Source: Edaphobacter modestus
Lineage (GTDB): Bacteria; Acidobacteriota; Terriglobia; Terriglobales; Acidobacteriaceae
Length of the DNA stretch: 64,000 nt
NCBI RefSeq assembly: GCF_004217555.1
Contig: NZ_SHKW01000001.1
Span: 5,394,001-5,458,000, forward strand
Direction of reading: 5' to 3'
Below the pieces are notes generated by a model. That model was not told where the DNA came from, searched no databases, and saw nothing but the letters and a program-made list of their open reading frames with translations. The position numbers and the translations under genes were made by a program. Positions 17,159-23,260 of this stretch are shown here, one piece after another. How positions within the stretch are numbered: position 1 is the first letter of the stretch; each line of letters begins with the position of its first letter.

Positions 17159-18160
17159 TTAGCGGTCGCGGCTGGTGACGAATCCGGGGACCCACATCAG
17201 GGCCCGTTTGGCGTCGGACGGTGGCAGGTCTGCGATGGACTGCCGAGCTGCCTCGGCGTAGGCGCAGGCCGTATCCATTGCGTACTCGAGCGAACCGTGA
17301 CGACGGAGAATCTCGAGAATCTGGGGATGCGAGACCGAAGTGAAGCTGCGGTCGGCCAGGACCGTGCGGATGGCCTCGCGGTCGGCTCCGGTGCCGCGTT
17401 CGAGCGCGTGAATAACGGCGAGCGTGGCCTTGCCTTCGCGGAGATCACTGGCGACCGGTTTGCCGAGAACATCTTCGGCGGCAGTCAGGTCGAGCACGTC
17501 GTCGACGATCTGGAAGGCGAGCCCGAGGTTGCGGCCGTATTCGCCGAGCTGCGATTCGATGATCGCGGCGTCGCCGAAGTCGTGCGGCGTGATGGCCGCG
17601 CCGAGCTGCATCGAGACTTTGAAGAGGCAGGCCGTCTTGCGATAGATCAGATCGAAGTACTCTTCCTCATTGATGAGGTGTCCGAGCTTTTCAATCTGGA
17701 GCAGTTCGCCTTCGACCATCTGCTGGGTCAGTGAGATCAACAGGTCGAGGACATGAAAGCTGCGTTCCTCGAGGGCTGCGGAGAAGGCCTGCATGTAGAG
17801 CCAGTCGCCTGCCAGAACGCACTTGGAGTTGCCCCAGGTGGTATTCGACGATGGGCGTCCGCGGCGGGTGTCGGCTTCGTCGATGATGTCGTCGTGGACG
17901 AGGGTCGCGGTGTGGAGCATCTCGACGACGGCGCCGAGACGGATGCGGCTGTGACCGGTCGAGCCGAGTGCCTTGGCCGCGAGCAGCAGCAACAGCGGGC
18001 GGATACGCTTGCCACCGCCGGCGATCAGGTACTGGGCAATGTCGGTGATGACGGCGACGTTCGAGGCAGATTGGCGGGAAAACTCCTGCTCGATGGCAGC
18101 AAGATCTTCGCGGAGAAGCTCGAAGACCTCGGCGGCGGTCGCAATGGAGAGAGTACTCAC
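17159..18160 (-). CDS. Long-chain polyprenyl diphosphate synthase
   Basis: 333 residues. It condenses isopentenyl units onto an allylic diphosphate to form the side chain of a quinone or a similar lipid. The first aspartate-rich motif is V-H-D-D-I-I-D-E-A-D near 90 and the second is F-Q-I-V-D-D-V-L-D near 217. G-G-K-R-I-R-P is near 49. A leucine and a methionine lie just before the first motif rather than bulky aromatics, which suits a long product, but chain length is not predictable by eye. The start site is 90 bases upstream of yajQ's end with a hairpin between. Confidence 0.92.
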   Translation of the reverse strand: MSTLSIATAAEVFELLREDLAAIEQEFSRQSASNVAVITDIAQYLIAGGGKRIRPLLLLLAAKALGSTGHSRIRLGAVVEMLHTATLVHDDIIDEADTRRGRPSSNTTWGNSKCVLAGDWLYMQAFSAALEERSFHVLDLLISLTQQMVEGELLQIEKLGHLINEEEYFDLIYRKTACLFKVSMQLGAAITPHDFGDAAIIESQLGEYGRNLGLAFQIVDDVLDLTAAEDVLGKPVASDLREGKATLAVIHALERGTGADREAIRTVLADRSFTSVSHPQILEILRRHGSLEYAMDTACAYAEAARQSIADLPPSDAKRALMWVPGFVTSRDR

Positions 18161-18201
18161 TCTGGAATCAGAGTAACAGGATGTTTATCGAACAGTCGGA
18201 C

Positions 18202-18235
18202 CGGCTCGAAAATCGCACGGAAGATTTTCGAGCCG
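18202..18235 (-). terminator. Hairpin after yajQ
   Basis: A perfect 13-bp stem (18202-18214 with 18223-18235) with an 8-base loop starts 15 bases past the yajQ stop on the minus strand. There is no clear T tract, so it may act as an RNA-stabilising end or a weak terminator. Confidence 0.55.
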
Positions 18236-18250
18236 ATTTCCATGCAGGGT

Positions 18251-18751
18251 CTAGTTCGAACGGTAGTTAGTGAACTGGAGCTCAACACCATAGTCGCCGG
18301 CACGAAGCTTGCCCATGATCTGCTGGAGGATGTCGCGATCCTTCGAGACGACGCGGACGGTGTCTCCCTGGATGCTGGCCTGAGCCTTGAGCTTGGAGTC
18401 CTTGATGGCGGCAACGATCTTTTTGGCGTTCTCGGAAGCGATGCCCTGTTTTAGCTTGATCTTCTGACGAACGGAGGAGTTAGAGGCAGGCTCGATCTTT
18501 TCGTACTCAAGGTTCTTGAGCGAGATACCGCGCTTGACGAGCTTCTGGGACAGGATCTCCTTGACCGCCTCGAGCTTGTATTCATCCTGCGAGGCGAGCT
18601 GGATGGTGTCGGTTCCCTCGAGCTCAATCTTTGACTTGGAGTCCTTGAGATCGAAACGCGCGCCAACCTCCTTCGAGGCCTGGTCGATCGCGTTTTTGAC
18701 CTCTTGAATCTCTACTTTGCTGACTACGTCGAAGCTGTTGTCGGTTGCCAT
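18251..18751 (-). CDS. YajQ family nucleotide-binding protein
   Basis: 166 residues, the standard length. It starts with M-A-T-D-N-S-F-D-V-V-S-K-V, contains R-F-D-L-K-D-S near 32 and I-K-L-K-Q-G-I near 97, and ends V-E-L-Q-F-T-N-Y-R. YajQ proteins bind nucleotides. One Xanthomonas member has been described as a cyclic di-GMP effector that works with a transcription factor, so a link to the diguanylate cyclase at 10230 is possible but not shown. It is 37 bases downstream of tatD. Confidence 0.92.
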   Translation of the reverse strand: MATDNSFDVVSKVEIQEVKNAIDQASKEVGARFDLKDSKSKIELEGTDTIQLASQDEYKLEAVKEILSQKLVKRGISLKNLEYEKIEPASNSSVRQKIKLKQGIASENAKKIVAAIKDSKLKAQASIQGDTVRVVSKDRDILQQIMGKLRAGDYGVELQFTNYRSN

Positions 18752-18788
18752 GTGTTTTCCTTCTCTGATTTGCTCGGGTTCTATTATG

Positions 18789-19652
18789 TCAGGACTGCTG
18801 AGGTTCGCGAGTGGAAGGGAAGAGGTGGTGGAAGTTCTCCGTTGTGATGGCCGCCAGTTCCTGAGGTGAGATGCCGCGCAGGGCGGCGAGGGCTGCCGCG
18901 GTGTGAGCGACGTAAGCTGGTTCGTTGCGCTGGCCGCGGAGCGGGATGGGGGCGAGAAAGGGCGCGTCGGTCTCGACGAGGATGCGGTCGGCCGGGGCGA
19001 AGGCGGCGGCGTCGCGGATGCCCTGGGCCTTCGGGTAGGTCAGGTTGCCGGCGAAGGAGAGGTAGAAGCCGAGATCGAGGGAACGGCGGGCGTCCTCGAT
19101 GTTGCCGGAGAAGCAGTGCATGATGCCGGGCAGGCCTGAGGGCATGAAGTGCTCCGTGATGATGGTAAGGGTGTCGGCCCAGGCGTCGGCGGCGCCGTAC
19201 CGCTGCCTGGCCTGCGGGGTGGCCAGCTCGGAGGTGCGGCAGTGAATGATGATGGGCCTGCGCACCTCGGTGGCGATCTTCATCTGGGCGAGGAAAGCCT
19301 GATGCTGGACGGGGATGTCGGGGTTTTCGAGGTGGTAGTAGTCGAGACCGATCTCTCCGACGGCTACGCAGCGGGGGTGGGCGGCGAGGCGGGAGAGCGC
19401 AGCCAGGGCGTCGGGGGTGGCGTTGTGGGCCTGCTCGGGGTGGATTCCGGCGGTGGCGTAGACGCTGGGTTGATGGTCGCCGGTGACGGTTGTGGCGAGG
19501 TCAAGCGCGAGGTGCATCTGGGAGGGGTTTTCACCGATTCCGATGGCTAGAATGGTTCTGACATCCGCGTCCCAGGCGCGGCGGAGGACCTCGTCGCGTT
19601 CGGTGGGGTGCGTGGTGTAGAAGTCGAGATGCGCGTGAGAGTCAATCAGCAT
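18789..19652 (-). CDS. TatD family metal-dependent hydrolase
   Basis: 287 residues. All metal ligands of the TatD/YcfH deoxyribonuclease family are present: D-S-H-A-H at 4-8, G-E-I-G-L-D near 100, I-I-H-C near 137, G-I-M-H-C-F near 175 and E-T-D-A-P near 228. Members are cytoplasmic 3'-5' nucleases or DNases linked to DNA quality control. It differs from some members by a 15-residue segment around 146-165. yajQ follows closely. The upstream region is repeat R4. Confidence 0.92.
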   Translation of the reverse strand: MLIDSHAHLDFYTTHPTERDEVLRRAWDADVRTILAIGIGENPSQMHLALDLATTVTGDHQPSVYATAGIHPEQAHNATPDALAALSRLAAHPRCVAVGEIGLDYYHLENPDIPVQHQAFLAQMKIATEVRRPIIIHCRTSELATPQARQRYGAADAWADTLTIITEHFMPSGLPGIMHCFSGNIEDARRSLDLGFYLSFAGNLTYPKAQGIRDAAAFAPADRILVETDAPFLAPIPLRGQRNEPAYVAHTAAALAALRGISPQELAAITTENFHHLFPSTREPQQS

Positions 19653-19668
19653 GGTGTGGTTTGGGGTA

Positions 19669-19895
19669 CCCCCCGGACTAAAGTACGCAAAGTATTAGAT
19701 TCAGGCAAGTTAGCCTTGGACCTGGTGGGGAGTGCGTCCGCGGGCCTTCTGCAAAGTATGGCGGGGGAGGCGTTTTCTTCAGCTGCCGTGTCTGCCCCTC
19801 TTTTAATTTTAGCGGAGGCGGTGGGGTAAATCGGCAGTGGGGATGTGTTTCGTTTCCACGGAGATAGCAGGTTTGAGGGGTTGACAGGTTTTTCC
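19669..19895. repeat. R4 repeat copy 1, upstream of tatD
   Basis: About 230 bases starting 17 bases upstream of the tatD start. It shares blocks in the same order with 44133-44350 upstream of the agmatine deiminase gene: a C-run, TAAAGTACGCAAAGTATT, AAGTTAG, GG-ACCTG, a TTTAGCGG G-rich stretch, ATCGGCAGTGG, and TTGACAGGTTTTT at the end. The two copies are diverged but clearly related. Most of the 381-base gap 19653-20033 is this element plus the R3 copy; I see no gene in it. Confidence 0.65.
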
Positions 19896-19926
19896 AGTGG
19901 TTCTTTGGCACGACCGGCGTGATATT

Positions 19927-19968
19927 GGGATTCTTCGCTGCGCTCAGGGCAGCGCTCAGAATGGCGGG
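19927..19968. repeat. R3 repeat copy (TTCGCT..CTCAGAATG type)
   Basis: The sequence contains GGGATTCTTCGCTGCGCTC and then AGCGCTCAGAATGGCGGG. It belongs to the family whose short form is ATTCTTCGCTTCGCTCAGAATGACG, also at 23112 and 46231. Its two halves form an imperfect palindrome. Confidence 0.7.
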
Positions 19969-20033
19969 CTAACGGTTGCGGAAGCTGCAGGATCTAGGGG
20001 AGTTCTGCGCGGAAGGTCAGGTTTTCGGTTAGG

Positions 20034-20498
20034 ATGGCGGGCATGAGAGATTTCAATCGTCGTGATCTTTGTATTGCCCTGTCGGCGCTGGCGGCAGCGG
20101 GGAGTCTGACGTCGGAGGGAGAGGCGCAGGCGAAGTCGAATGAGGTGCTGTCGAAGTCGCAGTCGTGGACCTTCGACTCGCTGCCGGTGAAGCATAACGC
20201 AAACGGCGGCGCCAGCCGGGCGGTGGTTCAAGGAGTTCTGGCGACCGGTGAACCGGTCGAGTTGCATGAGACGACGCTGCCGGCGGGCCAGATGCCGCAT
20301 CCTCCGCACAAGCACCGGCACTCGGAGTTCATCTTCATTCGCGAGGGCGAGCTGGAGGTGGACAGCAACGGGACGAAGAGCCGCCTGGGGCCGGGCGGGG
20401 TGATCTTCAACGCGTCGAACGTGATGCACGGGTTGAAGAATGTGGGGACGACTACGGCGAATTACTTTGTGATTGCGATCAGCCGTGCGGATGCGTAA
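20034..20498 (+). CDS. Exported cupin-domain protein (Tat-like signal)
   Basis: 154 residues (ATG 20043 is an alternative start). The N-terminus F-N-R-R-D-L-C-I-A-L-S-A-L-A-A-A-G resembles a twin-arginine signal, so export of a folded, possibly metal-loaded protein is likely. A single cupin barrel follows. Metal ligands H-P-P-H-K-H with E in the first motif (near 88-100) and N-A-S-N-V-M-H in the second (near 128) are in place. Substrate is unknown. It is monocistronic between repeat elements. Confidence 0.8.
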   Translation: MAGMRDFNRRDLCIALSALAAAGSLTSEGEAQAKSNEVLSKSQSWTFDSLPVKHNANGGASRAVVQGVLATGEPVELHETTLPAGQMPHPPHKHRHSEFIFIREGELEVDSNGTKSRLGPGGVIFNASNVMHGLKNVGTTTANYFVIAISRADA

Positions 20499-20606
20499 CG
20501 AGAAGTATGGTCTGCCGCGGGTTTAAAGTTCCTCTTCGTCAGCGACGGTTGCGGCATTCGATCGACCGCGCTCAAGGAAGGCTCTGAGCCCTTGCCCTTG
20601 AACAGA

Positions 20607-20674
20607 GCGGTTCGCGCTTTGCGCGAATGCGAATGGCCCACTCATGCGATGAGACCGCATGAATGGGGCACCCA
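20607..20674 (+). repeat. R1 repeat copy A
   Basis: This is a 68-base element made of two adjacent palindromes. The first is GTTCGCGC with GCGCGAAT; the second is CTCATGCGATGAGACCGCATGAAT, followed by GGGGCACCC. The same layout recurs at 21478, 25876, 46347 and 49320. It lies between the cupin gene and the 3' end of the PEP-CTERM gene. Confidence 0.8.
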
Positions 20675-20734
20675 CCAGCACCGAGACGCGCGATGAGCTG
20701 CGCGCACGGTTTCGGTCGGTTTTAAGACAGACTT

Positions 20735-21325
20735 CTAGTGAGTCGACTCCATGCGGCTACGCCTGATTGCTGCGAATCCGAGGAGACCGAAGACGCCTGT
20801 GGCGAGCAGGACCAGACTGGAAGGCTCTGGAGTTGCGGCAGTTGCCGTCTGCGGAGTGATGGTCAGGGTGTAGGGGACGGGAGGCCCTTCTGGTTGACCA
20901 GGAAACACTCCCACTCCAATGAGTGGATAGGTGCCGGGGATGAAGGTTGTCTCGAGATCAAACGGATTGAATGGATCGAATGGATCGGCTGGTACGAGAA
21001 TGGTGCTGACGAGCCCGGGACCCTGGAACTGAAGCATTGGATATCCGAAGATCGCTTCGGGGACGTAGAGCTGAAGTGTAGTAAATGGGGAGGGGTTGGA
21101 GTTGAAGCCTACCCCTAGGGGATAGCCTGGGATGCCGTCGATGGTGGCGGAGGCGCCTATGTATATGAACTCGAGCTTCGGAAAGGTGTTGGTGGCGGGA
21201 TACGAGTAGGAGATGGTATGGCCTCCGCCAGTGAGGAGGAAGTCGTCGATTGTGTCGGCGTGGGCGGCGAGAGGAAGAGCCAGCACCGAGGCAAGGACAG
21301 CGAGACCGAAGAGGGATCGATGCAT
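20735..21325 (-). CDS. PEP-CTERM sorting-signal protein
   Basis: 196 residues. A signal peptide (about 1-23, ending A-H-A) leads a strand-rich mature domain of unknown type. The C-terminus is a complete sorting signal: T-P-E-P-S-S-L, a hydrophobic helix, then R-R-S-R. This is the PEP-CTERM arrangement, in which an exosortase cleaves at PEP and the protein is placed on or outside the outer membrane. It is often found together with exopolysaccharide genes. No exosortase or EPS gene is in the window. The mature part is rich in P, F and T and has no recognisable catalytic motif. Confidence 0.85.
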   Translation of the reverse strand: MHRSLFGLAVLASVLALPLAAHADTIDDFLLTGGGHTISYSYPATNTFPKLEFIYIGASATIDGIPGYPLGVGFNSNPSPFTTLQLYVPEAIFGYPMLQFQGPGLVSTILVPADPFDPFNPFDLETTFIPGTYPLIGVGVFPGQPEGPPVPYTLTITPQTATAATPEPSSLVLLATGVFGLLGFAAIRRSRMESTH

Positions 21326-21410
21326 AAAGGTTCTCCTGACGAGTACGCTCGGAAAGCGTAGAGCCTTGCAGGATACGAGTCAACCAAGTGCCTACTGGAA
21401 AAATAGACCT

Positions 21411-21573
21411 CAGGGGCTGAAGCCCCTTTCCATTTGTGTGCAGCTATGGCACGGCTAAAGCCGTGCCCTTAAGCGAGGCGGTTCGAGCTTTCGCTCGAAT
21501 GGCCCACTCATGTCGCGATACTACTGCGCCATGAATGGGGCACCCGGCACCAGGCTTCGCTCAGGATGACACT
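21411..21573 (+). repeat. Composite repeat R2 + R1 + R3 (half)
   Basis: R2 (21411-21471) holds two perfect hairpins: AGGGGCT/AGCCCCT and GGCACGGCT/AGCCGTGCC. R1 copy B follows at 21478-21545 (GCGGTTCGAGC to GGGGCACCCGG). The second half of R3 (GGCTTCGCTCAGGATGACAC) lies at 21552-21573. The three modules are in the same orientation and nearly abut, which suggests that they spread or recombine as blocks. Confidence 0.8.
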
Positions 21574-21619
21574 TCGTTTTCAACAAAGCTTTGTGATGAT
21601 CTCTGTTTTTAGTGATCGC

Positions 21620-22630
21620 TTAATCGCGGACGCGGATGACGATCTTGCCGAAGGCTCCGCGTTCGAGGTGATCGAAGGCCTTGCTGGCTTCGGCGAAGGG
21701 GTAGACGGTGTCGAGGACGGGATGAAGTTTGAGCTCGTCGAACTTGCGCAGCATGTCTTCGAGGGCGCGGCGGGGGCCGACGGAGATGCCTCGAAGGATG
21801 CCGTGCTTCTGGATGAGACCGAAGAGAGGGATGGTGGCGTCGAAGCCGTCGATGATGCCGATGATGGAGATCTGGCCCTGGGGCTTGATGGCCTTGATGG
21901 AGCGGGCCAGGTTGGGGCCGCCGACGACCTCGAGGATCTGGTCGACGCCCTGTTTGTCGGTGAGAGCGAGCGCTTCCGTCTCCCAGTCGGGTGTCTTTTT
22001 GTAGTTGATGGTGTGGGTTGCGCCGAGGGCTTTGGCGCGCTCGAGTTTCTCGTCGCTGGAGGAGGTGACGATGGTGGTGGCTCCGAGGGCGGAGGCGATC
22101 TGAAGGCCGAAGAGGGAGACTCCGCCGGTGCCCTGAACGAGGACGGTCTGGCTGGATGTGAGGCCGCCCTTTTCGACGAGGGAGTACCAGGCGGTGAGAG
22201 CGGCGCAGGGAAGGGCGGCGGCCTCGTCGTTGGTGAGGTAGGCGGGCGCGAGGGCGAGGGCCTGCTCGGTGAGCACGAGATACTCGGCGAGGGAGCCGGG
22301 GATGACGTTGCCGAGGGTGTAGAGAGTCTCCTTGCCGGTGGGCTGGCCATCAACCCAGCGGGTGCAGTAGTTGGTGACGACGCGGTCGCCGACCTTGAAG
22401 CGAGTGGTATCGGCGCCGAGAGCGACGATCTCGCCGACGGCATCGGCGACCTGAGTCATGGGGAACTCGAGGTGCGGGTTGTAGCTGCCGTCGTAGAGAA
22501 GCTTGTCGCGATAGTTGAGCGAGACCGAGGAGATGCGAATCAGGGCCTCCCCGGGGCCGGGCGTGGGCTGGGGAATGTCGTTGAGTACGAGGTTTTCGCG
22601 GCCAAAGGCCTGGAGCTGCCATGCTTTCAT
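21620..22630 (-). CDS. NAD(P)-dependent alcohol dehydrogenase, MDR family
   Basis: 336 residues. A medium-chain dehydrogenase/reductase with an N-terminal GroES-like domain (S-L-N-Y-R-D-K-L near 38) and a Rossmann domain (V-Q-G-T-G-G-V-S near 166). The usual catalytic zinc cysteine near residue 40 is replaced, and the four-cysteine structural zinc loop is absent. It is therefore closer to the quinone oxidoreductase-like MDR branch than to classic zinc alcohol dehydrogenases. It is divergent from an ArsR-type regulator, which probably controls it through the shared 100-base region. Confidence 0.85.
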   Translation of the reverse strand: MKAWQLQAFGRENLVLNDIPQPTPGPGEALIRISSVSLNYRDKLLYDGSYNPHLEFPMTQVADAVGEIVALGADTTRFKVGDRVVTNYCTRWVDGQPTGKETLYTLGNVIPGSLAEYLVLTEQALALAPAYLTNDEAAALPCAALTAWYSLVEKGGLTSSQTVLVQGTGGVSLFGLQIASALGATTIVTSSSDEKLERAKALGATHTINYKKTPDWETEALALTDKQGVDQILEVVGGPNLARSIKAIKPQGQISIIGIIDGFDATIPLFGLIQKHGILRGISVGPRRALEDMLRKFDELKLHPVLDTVYPFAEASKAFDHLERGAFGKIVIRVRD

Positions 22631-22660
22631 ATCTTCTCTTCGATCCTCTCCTGGTCAATT

Positions 22661-22695
22661 CGAATATAGTCGAACTATCGTACAATTCGAACTAT
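22661..22695. promoter_or_regulatory. Candidate ArsR operator, repeated CGAA-TAT motif
   Basis: Three similar motifs lie between the divergent starts: CGAATAT (22661), CGAACTAT (22671) and CGAACTAT (22688). ATAGT and ACTAT also form a short palindrome around 22666-22678. The position between an ArsR gene and its neighbour is where autoregulatory sites of this family normally sit. Confidence 0.5.
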
Positions 22696-22731
22696 GGACG
22701 AGGCGCCGCCGCTTTGTCAACTTTGAGGGGA

Positions 22732-23040
22732 GTGAAGGTCTTGCCAATCTTTCTGCCGAGAGAGCCAACGAGGAAGGAACTGTCGTTGGCGACGGTTCTA
22801 TATGCGCTGAGCGATGAGGTGCGGCTGGGAATCGTGCGCCAGCTTGCGGTGGGCGGCGAGCAGCCGTGCGGGGTGTTCGAGGTGGACCGGCCGAAGTCGT
22901 CGCTGTCGCACCACTTCAGGGTGCTGCGGGAGTCGGGTGTGGTGGCGACACGGAAGGACGGGAAGACCCTGATGAATACGCTGCGTCGGGAAGACCTGGA
23001 CGCTCGGTTTCCGGGGTTGTTGAAGGCTGTGTTGCGGTAA
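22732..23040 (+). CDS. ArsR-family transcriptional regulator
   Basis: 102 residues from GTG 22732; the frame is open further upstream, but that part overlaps the operator region and does not look coding. A winged helix fits residues 18-95 (L-S-D-E-V-R-L-G-I-V-R-Q-L near 23, recognition helix K-S-S-L-S-H-H-F-R-V-L-R-E-S-G near 52). No C-x-C metal site is present in the recognition helix, so it is more likely a small-molecule or redox-type ArsR than an arsenic sensor. It probably represses the divergent dehydrogenase gene. Confidence 0.87.
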   Translation: MKVLPIFLPREPTRKELSLATVLYALSDEVRLGIVRQLAVGGEQPCGVFEVDRPKSSLSHHFRVLRESGVVATRKDGKTLMNTLRREDLDARFPGLLKAVLR

Positions 23041-23111
23041 AGCGGTCCGCGCTGTGCGCGAAGATGAATGTTTGCCTCGACCGGTGGCTGCGGTGGCCCG
23101 AGCGAAATACA

Positions 23112-23141
23112 GGGATTCTTCGCTTCGCTCAGAATGACGGG
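23112..23141. repeat. R3 repeat copy, short form
   Basis: GGGATTCTTCGCTTCGCTC followed by AGAATGACGGG, between the ArsR gene and metG. It is almost the same as the copy at 46231. Confidence 0.75.
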
Positions 23142-23224
23142 AGTGGCGGAAAAGGCGGGTGTGGCGGAGGACTCGATTCCCTCGGCTGCGGCGCTCCGCG
23201 GCTTTTGATCGGGCTGAGAGACGG

Positions 23225-23254
23225 GCGGCGCACCTGATCGATGCGCCGCTTTTT
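23225..23254 (+). terminator. Terminator between ArsR gene and metG
   Basis: GCGGCGCA and TGCGCCGC form a perfect 8-bp stem with a 9-base loop followed by five T (23250-23254). The T tract faces the plus strand. The hairpin sits directly beyond the 3' end of metG and may end transcription from both sides. Confidence 0.65.
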
Positions 23255-23260
23255 CCTTGT

